NCBI GenBank assembly: GCA_949130485.1
Contig: OX422184.1
Span: 5,498,655 to 5,562,654, forward strand
Reading direction: 5' to 3'
Origin: Agelas oroides
Taxonomy: Eukaryota > Porifera > Demospongiae > Agelasida > Agelasidae
DNA: 64,000 bases
Below the pieces are notes generated by a model. It did not search any database. It was not told the DNA's origin and saw only the letters and a program-made list of their open reading frames with translations. This document shows positions 45,401-60,400 of the stretch, piece after piece. How positions within the stretch are numbered: position 1 is the stretch's first letter; every line of letters begins with the position of its first letter. Made by a program: the position numbers and the translations under genes.

Positions 45401-48400
45401 CCACATTCCTGTAGCTTGACAAGTGCGATTACTGTCTCCCACCAGGTCGTAGCCTGTGTTACAACTGTAGGCGGCTGTCTGTCCAAAGGTTGTTCCAGCA
45501 GTGTGACTAACTTGTCCATTGGCTGGGTCAGTCAGAGCACCACAGTCCACCACTGTCAGAAAGAGGAATAGCTACATCATGTACATTATCTGATAGTATC
45601 GTTCTCAAGCAAAACATATGCCTAGTGTGCATGCATCACAGCTACTACATTGTAAATCTTCTGTATATGACCATGTGCACAGAGAAAATGCTTCTTTCTA
45701 TTTACACAGACATGAATGATACCATGCAAATACTTGATCAGCTGTACACATGCACACTTGATTGTGGGTAGTAACAACATACGTTGACAGGTAGGTTCAC
45801 TTCCAGACCACATTCCTGTAGCTTGACAAGTGCGATTACTGTCTCCCACCAGGTCGTAGCCTGTGTTACAACTGTAGGTGGCTGTCTGTCCAAAGGTTGT
45901 TCCAGCAGTGTGACTAACTTGTCCATTGGCTGGGTCAGTCAGAGCACCACAGTCCACCACTGTCAGAAAGAGGAATAGCTACATCATGCATCTGATAGTA
46001 TCGTTCTCAAGCAAAACATATGCCTGGTGTGCATGCATCACAGCTACTGCATTGTAAATCTTCTGTATATGACCATGTACACAGAGTAAATGCCTCTTTC
46101 TATTTACACAGATATGAATGATACCATTCAAATACTTCATCAGCTGTACACATGCACACTTGATTGTGGGTAGTAACAACATACGTTGACAGGTAGGTTC
46201 GCTTCCAGACCACATTCCTGTAGCTTGACAAGTGCGATTACTGTCTCCCACCAGGTCGTAGCCTGTGTTACAACTGTAGGCGGCTGTCTGTCCAAAGGTT
46301 GTTCCAGCAGTGTGACTAACTTGGCCATTGGCTGGGTCAGTCAGAGCACCACAGTCCACCACTGTCAGAAAGAGGAATCGCTACATCATGTACATTATCT
46401 GATAGTATCGTTCTCAAGCAAAACATATATATGCCTGGTGTGCATGCATCACAGCTACTGCATTGTAAATCTGTATATGACCATGTGCACAGAGTAGATG
46501 CCTCTTTCTATTTACACAGATATGAATGATACCATGCAAATACTTGATCAGCTGTACACATGCACACTAGATTGTGGGTAGTAACAACATACGTTGACAG
46601 GTAGGTTCACTTCCAGACCACATTCCTGTAGCTTGACAAGTGCGATTACTGTCTCCCACCAGGATATAGCCTGTGTTACAACTGTAGGCGGCTGTCTGTC
46701 CAAAGGTTGTTCCAGCAGTGTGACTAACTTGTCCATTGGCTGGGTCAGTCAGAGCACCACAGTCCACCACTGTCAGAAAGAGGAATCGCTACATCATGTA
46801 CATTATCTGATAGTATCGTTCTCAGGCAAAACATATATATGCCTGGTGTGCATGCATCACAGCTACTGCATTGTAAATCTGTATATGACCATGTGCACAG
46901 AGTATATGCCTCTTTCTATTTACAACGATATGAATGATACCATGCAAATACTTGATCAGCTGTACACATGCACACTAGATTGTGGGTAGTAACAACATAC
47001 GTTGACAGGTAGGTTCACTTCCAGACCACATTCCTGTAGCTTGACAAGTGCGATTACTGTCTCCCACCAGGATATAGCCTGTGTTACAACTGTAGGCGGC
47101 TGTCTGTCCAAAGGTTGTTCCAGCAGTGTGACTAACTTGTCCATTGGCTGGGTCAGTCAGAGCACCACAGTCCACCACTGTCAGAAAGAGGAATCACTAC
47201 ATCATGTACATTATCTGATAGTATCGTTCTCAAGCAAAACATATATATGCCTGGTGTGCATGCATCACAGCTACTGCATTGTAAACCTTCTGTATATGAC
47301 AATGTGCACAGAGTAGATGCCTCTTTCTATTTACACAGATATGAATGATACCATGCAAATACTTGATCAGCTGCACACATGCACACTAGATTGTGGGTAG
47401 TAACAACATACGTTGACAGGTAGGTTCGCTTCCAGACCACATTCCTGTAGCTTGACAAGTGCGATTACTGTCTCCCACCAGGTCGTAGCCTGTGTTACAA
47501 CTGTAGGTGGCTGTCTGTCCAAAGGTTGTTCCAGCAGTGTGACTAACTTGGCCATTGGCTGTGTCAGTTAGAGCACCACAGTCCACCACTGTCAGAAAGA
47601 GGAATAGCTACATCATGTACATTATCTGATAGTATCGTTCTAAAGCAAAACATATGCCTGGTGTGCATGCATTACAGCTACTGTCAAAACCTGCACAGCC
47701 TGACAGGTAGCTACTGCATTGTAAATCTTGTGTATATGACCATGTGCACAGAGTAGATGCGTCTTTCTATTTACACAGATATGAATGATACCATGCAAAT
47801 ACTGGATCAGCTGCACACATGCACACTTGATTGTCGGTAGTAACAACATACGTTGACAGGTAGGTTCACTTCCAGACCACATTCCTGTAGCTTGACAAGT
47901 GCGATTACTGTCTCCCACCAGGTTGTAGCCTGTGTTACAACTGTAGGCGGCTGTCTGTCCAAAGGTTGTTCCAGCAGTGTGACTAACCTGGCCATTGGCT
48001 GGGTCAGTCAGAGCACCACAGTCCACCAGGACCACCACTGTCAGAAAGAGGAATAGTTACATCATGTACATTATCTGATAGTATCGTTCTCAGGCAAAAC
48101 ATATATATGCCTGGTGTGCATGCATCACAGCTACTGCATTGTAAATCTGTATATGACCATGTGCACAGAGTAGATGCCTCTTTCTATTTACACAGATATG
48201 AATGATACCATGCAAATACTTGATCAGCTGCACACATGCACACTAGATTGTGGGTAGTAACAACATACGTTGACAGGTAGGTTCACTTCCAGACCACATT
48301 CCTGTAGCTTGACAAGTGCGATTACTGTCTCCCACCAGGTTATAGCCTGTGTTACAACTGTAGGCGGCTGTCTGTCCAAAGGTTGTTCCAGCAGTGTGAC

Positions 48401-51400
48401 TAACTTGTCCATTGGCTGGGTCAGTCAGAGCACCACAGTCCACCACTGTCAGAAAGAGGAATCACTACATCATGTACATTATCTGATAGTATCGTTCTCA
48501 AGCAAAACACATATATGCCTGGTGTGCATGCATCACAGCTACTGCATTGTAAATCTTGTGTATATGACAATGTGCACAGAGTAGATGCCTCTTTCTATTT
48601 ACACAGATATAAATGATACCATGCAAATACTTGATCAGCTGCACACATGCACACTTGATTGTGGGTAGTAACAACATACGTTGACAGGTAGGTTCGCTTC
48701 CAGACCACATTCCTGTAGCTTGACAAGTGCGATTACTGTCTCCCACCAGGTCGTAGCCTGTGTTACAACTGTAGGTGGCTGTCTGTCCAAAGGTTGTTCC
48801 AGCAGTGTGACTAACTTGGCCATTGGCTGTGTCAGTTAGAGCACCACAGTCCACCACTGTCAGAAAGAGGAATAGCTACATCATGTACATTATCTGATAG
48901 TATCGTTCTAAAGCAAAACATATGCCTGGTGTGCATGCATTACAGCTACTGTCAAAACCTGCACAGCCTGACAGGTAGCTACTGCATTGTAAATCTTGTG
49001 TATATGACCATGTGCACAGAGTAGATGCGTCTTTCTATTTACACAGATATGAATGATACCATGCAAATACTGGATCAGCTGCACACATGCACACTTGATT
49101 GTCGGTAGTAACAACATACGTTGACAGGTAGGTTCACTTCCAGACCACATTCCTGTGGCTTGACAAGTGCGATTACTGTCTCCCACCAGGTTGTAGCCTG
49201 TGTTACAACTGTAGGCGGCTGTCTGTCCAAAGGTTGTTCCAGCAGTGTGACTAACCTGGCCATTGGCTGGGTCAGTCAGAGCACCACAGTCCACCAGGAC
49301 CACCACTGTCAGAAAGAGGAATAGTTACATCATGTACATTATCTGATAGTATCGTTCTCAGGCAAAACATATATATGCCTGGTGTGCATGCATCACAGCT
49401 ACTGCATTGTAAATCTGTATATGACCATGTGCACAGAGTAGATGCCTCTTTCTATTTACACAGATATGAATGATACCATGCAAATACTTGATCAGCTGCA
49501 CACATGCACACTAGATTGTGGGTAGTAACAACATACGTTGACAGGTAGGTTCACTTCCAGACCACATTCCTGTAGCTTGACAAGTGCGATTACTGTCTCC
49601 CACCAGGTTATAGCCTGTGTTACAACTGTAGGCGGCTGTCTGTCCAAAGGTTGTTCCAGCAGTGTGACTAACTTGTCCATTGGCTGGGTCAGTCAGAGCA
49701 CCACAGTCCACCACTGTCAGAAAGAGGAATCACTACATCATGTACATTATCTGATAGTATCGTTCTCAAGCAAAACACATATATGCCTGGTGTGCATGCA
49801 TCACAGCTACTGCATTGTAAATCTTGTGTATATGACAATGTGCACAGAGTAGATGCCTCTTTCTATTTACACAGATATAAATGATACCATGCAAATACTT
49901 GATCAGCTGCACACATGCACACTTGATTGTGGGTAGTAACAACATACGTTGACAGGTAGGTTCGCTTCCAGACCACATTCCTGTAGCTTGACAAGTGCGA
50001 TTACTGTCTCCCACCAGGTCGTAGCCTGCGTTACAACTGTAGGCGGCTGTCTGTCCAAAGGTTGTTCCAGCAGTGTGACTAACTTGGCCATTGGCTGGGT
50101 CAGTCAGAGCACCACAGTCCACCACTGTCAGAAAGAGGAATAGCTACATCATGTACATTATCTGATAGTATCGTTCTCAAGCAAAACATATGCCTGGTGT
50201 GCATGCATCACAGCTACTGCATTGTAAATCTTCTGTATATGACCATGTACACAGAGTAAATGCTTCTTTCTATTTACACAGATATGAATGATACCATGCA
50301 AATACTTGATCAGCTGTACATATGCACACTTGATTGTGGGTAGTAACAACATACGTTGACAGGTAGGTTCACTTCCAGACCACATTCCTGTAGCTTGACA
50401 AGTGCGATTACTGTCTCCCACCAGGTTGTAGCCTGTGTTACAACTGTAGGTGGCTGTCTGTCCAAAGGTTGTTCCAGCAGTGTGACTAACTTGGCCATTG
50501 GCTGTGTCAGTCAGAGCACCACAGTCCACCACTGTCAGAAAGAGGAATAGTTACATCATGTACATTATCTGATAGTATCGTTCTCAAGCAAAACATATGC
50601 CTGGTGTGCATGCATCACAGCTACTGCATTGTAAATCTTGTGTATATGACCATGTGCACAGAGTAAATGCTTCTTTCTATTTACACAGATATGAATGATA
50701 CCATGCAAATACTTGATCAGCTGTACACATGCACACTAGATTGTGGGTAGTAACAACATACGTTGACAGGTAGGTTCACTTCCAGACCACATTCCTGTAG
50801 CTTGACAAGTGCGATTACTGTCTCCCACCAGGATATAGCCTGTGTTACAACTGTAGGCGGCTGTCTGTCCAAAGGTTGTTCCAGCAGTGTGACTAACTTG
50901 TCCATTGGCTGGGTCAGTCAGAGCACCACAGTCCACCACTGTCAGAAAGAGGAATCGCTACATCATGTACATTATCTGATAGTATCGTTCTCAGGCAAAA
51001 CATATATATGCCTGGTGTGCATGCATCACAGCTACTGCATTGTAAATCTGTATATGACCATGTGCACAGAGTATATGCCTCTTTCTATTTACAACGATAT
51101 GAATGATACCATGCAAATACTTGATCAGCTGTACACATGCACACTAGATTGTGGGTAGTAACAACATACGTTGACAGGTAGGTTCACTTCCAGACCACAT
51201 TCCTGTAGCTTGACAAGTGCGATTACTGTCTCCCACCAGGTTATAGCCTGTGTTACAACTGTAGGCGGCTGTCTGTCCAAAGGTTGTTCCAGCAGTGTGA
51301 CTAACTTGTCCATTGGCTGGGTCAGTCAGAGCACCACAGTCCACCACTGTCAGAAAGAGGAATCACTACATCATGTACATTATCTGATAGTATCGTTCTC

Positions 51401-54400
51401 AAGCAAAACATATATATGCCTGGTGTGCATGCATCACAGCTACTGCATTGTAAACCTTCTGTATATGACAATGTGCACAGAGTAGATGCCTCTTTCTATT
51501 TACACAGATATGAATGATACCATGCAAATACTTGATCAGCTGCACACATGCACACTAGATTGTGGGTAGTAACAACATACGTTGACAGGTAGGTTCGCTT
51601 CCAGACCACATTCCTGTAGCTTGACAAGTGCGATTACTGTCTCCCACCAGGTCGTAGCCTGTGTTACAACTGTAGGTGGCTGTCTGTCCAAAGGTTGTTC
51701 CAGCAGTGTGACTAACTTGGCCATTGGCTGTGTCAGTTAGAGCACCACAGTCCACCACTGTCAGAAAGAGGAATAGCTACATCATGTACATTATCTGATA
51801 GTATCGTTCTAAAGCAAAACATATGCCTGGTGTGCATGCATTACAGCTACTGTCAAAACCTGCACAGCCTGACAGGTAGCTACTGCATTGTAAATCTTGT
51901 GTATATGACCATGTGCACAGAGTAGATGCGTCTTTCTATTTACACAGATATGAATGATACCATGCAAATACTGGATCAGCTGCACACATGCACACTTGAT
52001 TGTCGGTAGTAACAACATACGTTGACAGGTAGGTTCACTTCCAGACCACATTCCTGTAGCTTGACAAGTGCGATTACTGTCTCCCACCAGGTTGTAGCCT
52101 GTGTTACAACTGTAGGCGGCTGTCTGTCCAAAGGTTGTTCCAGCAGTGTGACTAACCTGGCCATTGGCTGGGTCAGTCAGAGCACCACAGTCCACCAGGA
52201 CCACCACTGTCAGAAAGAGGAATAGTTACATCATGTACATTATCTGATAGTATCGTTCTCAGGCAAAACATATATATGCCTGGTGTGCATGCATCACAGC
52301 TACTGCATTGTAAATCTGTATATGACCATGTGCACAGAGTAGATGCCTCTTTCTATTTACACAGATATGAATGATACCATGCAAATACTTGATCAGCTGC
52401 ACACATGCACACTAGATTGTGGGTAGTAACAACATACGTTGACAGGTAGGTTCACTTCCAGACCACATTCCTGTAGCTTGACAAGTGCGATTACTGTCTC
52501 CCACCAGGTTATAGCCTGTGTTACAACTGTAGGCGGCTGTCTGTCCAAAGGTTGTTCCAGCAGTGTGACTAACTTGTCCATTGGCTGGGTCAGTCAGAGC
52601 ACCACAGTCCACCACTGTCAGAAAGAGGAATCACTACATCATGTACATTATCTGATAGTATCGTTCTCAAGCAAAACACATATATGCCTGGTGTGCATGC
52701 ATCACAGCTACTGCATTGTAAATCTTGTGTATATGACAATGTGCACAGAGTAGATGCCTCTTTCTATTTACACAGATATAAATGATACCATGCAAATACT
52801 TGATCAGCTGCACACATGCACACTTGATTGTGGGTAGTAACAACATACGTTGACAGGTAGGTTCGCTTCCAGACCACATTCCTGTAGCTTGACAAGTGCG
52901 ATTACTGTCTCCCACCAGGTCGTAGCCTGTGTTACAACTGTAGGTGGCTGTCTGTCCAAAGGTTGTTCCAGCAGTGTGACTAACTTGGCCATTGGCTGTG
53001 TCAGTTAGAGCACCACAGTCCACCACTGTCAGAAAGAGGAATAGCTACATCATGTACATTATCTGATAGTATCGTTCTAAAGCAAAACATATGCCTGGTG
53101 TGCATGCATTACAGCTACTGTCAAAACCTGCACAGCCTGACAGGTAGCTACTGCATTGTAAATCTTGTGTATATGACCATGTGCACAGAGTAGATGCGTC
53201 TTTCTATTTACACAGATATGAATGATACCATGCAAATACTGGATCAGCTGCACACATGCACACTTGATTGTCGGTAGTAACAACATACGTTGACAGGTAG
53301 GTTCACTTCCAGACCACATTCCTGTGGCTTGACAAGTGCGATTACTGTCTCCCACCAGGTTGTAGCCTGTGTTACAACTGTAGGCGGCTGTCTGTCCAAA
53401 GGTTGTTCCAGCAGTGTGACTAACCTGGCCATTGGCTGGGTCAGTCAGAGCACCACAGTCCACCAGGACCACCACTGTCAGAAAGAGGAATAGTTACATC
53501 ATGTACATTATCTGATAGTATCGTTCTCAGGCAAAACATATATATGCCTGGTGTGCATGCATCACAGCTACTGCATTGTAAATCTGTATATGACCATGTG
53601 CACAGAGTAGATGCCTCTTTCTATTTACACAGATATGAATGATACCATGCAAATACTTGATCAGCTGCACACATGCACACTAGATTGTGGGTAGTAACAA
53701 CATACGTTGACAGGTAGGTTCACTTCCAGACCACATTCCTGTAGCTTGACAAGTGCGATTACTGTCTCCCACCAGGTTATAGCCTGTGTTACAACTGTAG
53801 GCGGCTGTCTGTCCAAAGGTTGTTCCAGCAGTGTGACTAACTTGTCCATTGGCTGGGTCAGTCAGAGCACCACAGTCCACCACTGTCAGAAAGAGGAATC
53901 ACTACATCATGTACATTATCTGATAGTATCGTTCTCAAGCAAAACACATATATGCCTGGTGTGCATGCATCACAGCTACTGCATTGTAAATCTTGTGTAT
54001 ATGACAATGTGCACAGAGTAGATGCCTCTTTCTATTTACACAGATATAAATGATACCATGCAAATACTTGATCAGCTGCACACATGCACACTTGATTGTG
54101 GGTAGTAACAACATACGTTGACAGGTAGGTTCGCTTCCAGACCACATTCCTGTAGCTTGACAAGTGCGATTACTGTCTCCCACCAGGTCGTAGCCTGCGT
54201 TACAACTGTAGGCGGCTGTCTGTCCAAAGGTTGTTCCAGCAGTGTGACTAACTTGGCCATTGGCTGGGTCAGTCAGAGCACCACAGTCCACCACTGTCAG
54301 AAAGAGGAATAGCTACATCATGTACATTATCTGATAGTATCGTTCTCAAGCAAAACATATGCCTGGTGTGCATGCATCACAGCTACTGCATTGTAAATCT

Positions 54401-57400
54401 TCTGTATATGACCATGTACACAGAGTAAATGCTTCTTTCTATTTACACAGATATGAATGATACCATGCAAATACTTGATCAGCTGTACATATGCACACTA
54501 GATTGTGGGTAGTAACAACATACGTTGACAGGTAGGTTCACTTCCAGACCACATTCCTGTAGCTTGACAAGTGCGATTACTGTCTCCCACCAGGTTGTAG
54601 CCTGTGTTACAACTGTAGGTGGCTGTCTGTCCAAAGGTTGTTCCAGCAGTGTGACTAACTTGGCCATTGGCTGGGTCAGTCAGAGCACCACAGTCCACCA
54701 CTGTCAGAAAGAGGAATCGCTACATCATGTACATTATCTGATAGTATCATTCTCAGGCAAAACATATATATGCCTTGTGTGCATGCATCACAGCTACTGC
54801 ATTGTAAATCTGTATATGACCATGTGCACAGAGTAGATGCCTCTTTCTATTTACACAGATATGAATGATACCATGCAAATACTTGATCAGCTGCACACAT
54901 GCACACTAGATTGTGGGTAGTAACAACATACGTTGACAGGTAGGTTCACTTCCAGACCACATTCCTGTAGCTTGACAAGTGCGATTACTGTCTCCCACCA
55001 GGTTATAGCCTGTGTTACAACTGTAGGCGGCTGTCTGTCCAAAGGTTGTTCCAGCAGTGTGACTAACTTGTCCATTGGCTGGGTCAGTCAGAGCACCACA
55101 GTCCACCACTGTCAGAAAGAGGAATCACTACATCATGTACATTATCTGATAGTATCGTTCTCAAGCAAAACACATATATGCCTGGTGTGCATGCATCACA
55201 GCTACTGCATTGTAAATCTTGTGTATATGACAATGTGCACAGAGTAGATGCCTCTTTCTATTTACACAGATATGAATGATACCATGCAAATACTTGATCA
55301 GCTGCACACATGCACACTTGATTGTGGGTAGTAACAACATACGTTGACAGGTAGGTTCGCTTCCAGACCACATTCCTGTAGCTTGACAAGTGCGATTACT
55401 GTCTCCCACCAGCTTATAGCCTGCGTTACAACTGTAGGTGGCTGTCTGTCCAAAGGTTGTTCCAGCAGTGTGACTAACTTGTCCATTGGCTGGGTCAGTC
55501 AGAGCACCACAGTCCACCACTGTCAGAAAGAGGAATAGCTACATCATGTACATTATCTGATAGTATCGTTCTCAAGCAAAACATATGCCTAGTGTGCATG
55601 CATCACAGCTACTGCATTGCAAATCTTCTGTATATGACCATGTACACAGAGTAAATGCTTCTTTCTATTTACACAGATATGAATGATACCATGCAAATAC
55701 TTGATCAGCTGTACACATGCACACTAGATTGTGGGTAGTAACAACATACGTTGACAGGTAGGTTCACTTCCAGACCACATTCCTGTAGCTTGACAAGTGC
55801 GATTACTGTCTCCCACCAGGTTGTAGCCTGCGTTACAACTGTAGGCGGCTGTCTGTCCAAAGGTTGTTCCAGCAGTGTGACTAACCTGGCCATTGGCTGG
55901 GTCAGTCAGAGCACCACAGTCCACCACTGTCAGAAAGAGGAATAGTTACATCATGTACATTATCTGATAGTATCGTTCTCAAGCAAAACATATGCCTGGT
56001 GTGCATGCATCACAGCTACTGCATTGTAAATCTTGTGTATATGACCATGTGCACAGAGTAAATGCTTCTTTCTATTTACACAGACATGAATGATACCATG
56101 CAAATACTTGATCAGCTGTACACATGCACACTTGATTGTGGGTAGTAACAACATACGTTGACAGGTAGGTTCGCTTCCAGACCACATTCCTGTAGCTTGA
56201 CAAGTGCGATTACTGTCTCCCACCAGGTCGTAGCCTGTGTTACAACTGTAGGTGGCTGTCTGTCCAAAGGTTGTTCCAGCAGTGTGACTAACTTGTCCAT
56301 TGGCTGGGTCAGTCAGAGCACCACAGTCCACCACTGTCAGAAAGAGGAATAGTTACATCATGTACATTATCTGATAGTATCGTTCTCAAGCAAAACATAT
56401 GCCTGGTGTGCATGCATCACAGCTACTGCATTGTAAATCTTCTGTATATGACCATGTGCACAAAGTAGATGCCTCTTTCTATTTACACAGATATGAATGA
56501 TACCATGCAAATACTTGATCAGCTGCACACATGCACACTTGATTGTGGGTAGTAACAACATACATTGACAGGTAGGTTCACTTCCAGACCACATTCCTGT
56601 AGCTTGACAAGTGCGATTACTGTCTCCCACCAGGTTGTAGCCTGTGTTACAACTGTAGGCGGCTGTCTGTCCAAATGTTGTTCCAGCAGTGTGACTAACT
56701 TGTCCATTGGCTGGGTCAGTCAGAGTGCCACAGTCCACCACTGTATTAGGAACTAAGAGAGCAAGTGACAGAAATGTATGTAAGAGCTAGCAGTTTTATT
56801 TAACAGACATTTCAGGCCTGAACTGCATGAGGTTGTATAAACTGGGTGTACCTGCATTTGTTTGAAGTCCATAACATGCTGCAGGTTCTGCAGAAGACAA
56901 TGTTAAAATGACATGTACGTAGATGCACATTCATACATGTAGGTACATACATGGCAAGAAAGATATACAACAGTTGATGTACCTTGATCTGGGCAGAGGC
57001 TGAGGTCATCCTGGATCAAAAAGAAAATGATTTCAATGCTTAGCACAAACTTGACAAATGCATTTTGCATTGCATAAAGTATAGTTGCTACTATTATATA
57101 TGTGTGCAACATTATGTATGTTATTGTATAAGAGGGAATTCTGAATGTTTGTACAATGTATGCATGGAGCTAAATTGTTCGAACACAAGAGCCATAGAAA
57201 ATTTGCACCACAGTTAGAAAGAGGCGACTGGCTATATAGGCACATTTTAGCAGCAGCTTCTAAATCATCAGTAACTCTGCTATAAAGTTTATATATAACA
57301 AAAAAAAACAAACAAAAAAAACACATGGCCTCATTCTCAGGCCTTTACCTCAACTCTTGTCACTTCTGAAATGACACGAGTGGGGTGCCCGATAACAAAG

Positions 57401-60400
57401 CTAGGATATATACTACCATTGAGTAATCCTGTGCAGTGGGTGACTGTGCACAATATCCAGCCTGCACTGATTTTTAACAGGGAGGGTTGATGATGATTAT
57501 GCATACACACGTACAAAGCAGAGTTGTGCACATGATGGGCAGATGAGAGATCCCTCATAGTCAGATCCATTCACAGTGATATTCATGATCAGCTGCATGT
57601 GGAGAATTGAGAAGTAACTTGAGAAGTAACTTGAGAAGTAACTTGAGAATTTCTTTTATAGCACATGCAAAGTGTGCTACATGCAGCTTCTGTATGTAAC
57701 CACATGCAGGTCTGCCAACTCTCATGAATGTATCATGAGTCTCACAATTTCAGTGCAAGCCTCACAGTCTCACAGCCACACATGCAGGTAGTCCACTCTC
57801 TGGGAACATCTGAATTATGAATGCGAGTGCGTCCAGGAGCGTAAAATGCAGTCTGGGAACGAAACTACATGGACAGTTGCGGAATTTTGCAAAGAGAGCT
57901 GTTTCATGCGATGTACCCAGTTTCTGCAAGCGAAACCAGAGATGGCTGAGTTTCTGTGAAGGGTATGGCTTGTGGGACTCAATTCCATTGGAACCACACT
58001 CACCTAGCTTACAGTGTGTACCTAGTAGACACATACCAGTCTCAAGGTTTTTGAACTGAAAACATTTGGCAGTCCTGTAACCAATATAGCCACTAGCCAT
58101 GCAAGTCTTTTGGCAGTCCTGTAACCAATATAGCCACTAGCCAAGTCTTATTTTATATGATCGCCTCTTTAGCTCGTGAAATAAAGTGACAAAAATTAGA
58201 CTGTATAATACCTCTTCTCCCTCGCAGTTACAGCGAAACCTCAGTCCCAACACCTCAATCTCCACCCCCGTGGTAGCAGAGCAGGAATACTGAGGACAGA
58301 GAGATCAGAGTCTGTATGTAATACGTATCACAAATATGTACTAACTATGCATACATTGTTAATTACAATGATACTTATGCTCTCCCAAAGCTTGCATGCC
58401 CAGGTTGATGCTACTCCTATTGCTTATATAGCTGCCAATCCGATTGAGTTTACTGATAACTTTACCAAATCTCAAGTCTTGATAAAACAGATCACGTTTT
58501 CACTTGCACTGTTTTCTTTGTCTTAACACAAAACAAAATCACAACCCGAAATGCTCACAGAAACTACAGTTTAGTACTGCATATTTACTGTTAGAGTTTA
58601 GTCTAAAGGCATTATTAGAATACTTATCACAATGGGTAATAATTAGTACTACTTTATCACAAGGCTTTCCCTTCTGGAATTGCTGTAGGATTCAGAATGG
58701 TGTAGCTGGCTAGTGAAGGGAAGCTTGTTGGTGAACCAAAGTTTCATTAGGCTTTGTTGTCCAAAGGATATTGTTAACAAGATGACTTGTTTTAGCTGCA
58801 CTGTTCAAATAACAATTTTCTGGTCAATTTTAGTGTATAAAGACGTTGATAACAGGATGCAGGTAGGTGTATATACACAACCACACCTGGTAGCAACCAC
58901 CTCCATACACTTCTGAGGTAGAACTGGCTTCATTTGTTGTCAGAAACCATTGTCTTCCATGCTCTACACAGCGAGATCCAGGACCGTAGGTTTCAGCACG
59001 AATATTTGGTACAGGTTGGTCTGCTGCCTGATTGCACACCTGAGAGATACCTGTTTGGCGCTAAAACAGAACAAAAATATGTCAGGAGATCATCTATAAA
59101 ATTGCACTATAAGTTTAGCTGATAGTCTGATAGTATCTAGTCAGGCTACTGCAAGATAAAATCTGGGAGTTTTCGAGGGACAAGGCTAGATTACCAGTGT
59201 GAGTTTGAAACAGACCTCCCCCATTTTTTGTTCTTCAGTTTGGCTCAATGTAACATACGGAAGTGAGATCAAGGCTAGCCAACTTCTAAAATTAGGTCTC
59301 AGTCAAATTAACAGCAATTAACAAGTACCCATATGGTAGATTTGATTTATGCAAGTTTTGTGTACTTTGGCTCTTATAATATATAAGTATCACCACAGTA
59401 CAAAGCTATACAAGAAAATATGTTGCCGTCTGTATTGTTACAAGTGTGCAGCATGAGTAACAATGCCAACGGCAACAAACGAGTGGTACTTTTTTCCTGG
59501 CTTGGTACTATGGTGATAATGATTTTATCATACAAACTTTTGATTTCATTGCACGATCAGACGTAGTGCATGTGACTTGTAGTACCTGATACAGATTCTC
59601 ACGTGACTTGTAGTACTGATAGAGCTATCCCAAAGTATTTTTCAAAGCTCTAATTAGCCCTATTGGTCAATATATTATACACAACTATATGCACATATGT
59701 GCCGTTGCTCAGCAACACCCTAAATTAACCCTAACCCAACCAACCAGATTATAGCTTTGAAAACACTTTGATACTGTAATACTAATACGGTTCTCGTGTG
59801 ACTTGTAGCAAAAAATACAGCTACATGCAGCAGCAGGGCTTCCCCGTTGACTCCATACATTTGATGTATGATAATAATATCATACGTCTAACTCACACTA
59901 ATGTATGGGAGTCAATGTGGAAGCCTTGCAGTTGCACGCAGTTTATAAAAAGCCGTATTTTTTAATACAAGTCACGCGAGAATCCATATCAGTACTACAA
60001 GTCACATGCATGTGTCTGAACGTGCAATGGTTCATATGATAAAATCACTATCACCATAGTACCAAGCTATACCGGAAAAAATATCACTCATTTGTTGCCG
60101 TTGGCATTGTTACTCATGCTGCACACTCGTAACAATACAGATGGCAACAAACTCGTGATATTTTCCGGTATAGCTTTGTACTATGGTGATACTTATATAT
60201 TCATAACGCTATTACTAAGGCATCTTGCCATAACATGAAACTATAAAAGACTAACTTATCGTGTGGATACTGCATGCAGATACTAGTAATGTTATAGCTC
60301 TGCTTATTCATGTTACACACATTGATGGTATGAGGTGAATGTGATTAACTGGCTATTGCTCCAAGCTGCCAGTGCTCTGACCTAGCCTCGTTCCCAGGCT

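Noticed and set aside
41173..56740. CRISPR-like regular array
   Set aside because: The period is about 410 bp, repeats are exons with splice sites, and the spacers are themselves conserved introns in a eukaryotic gene.
41174..56756. Plus-strand frames reading TGRF(T/A)[10 protein letters not shown] in every array unit
   Set aside because: They are antisense shadows of the sushi exons. The minus frame has the four CCP cysteines, the tryptophan, an N-glycosylation site and consistent splice sites, and the plus frame has none of these.
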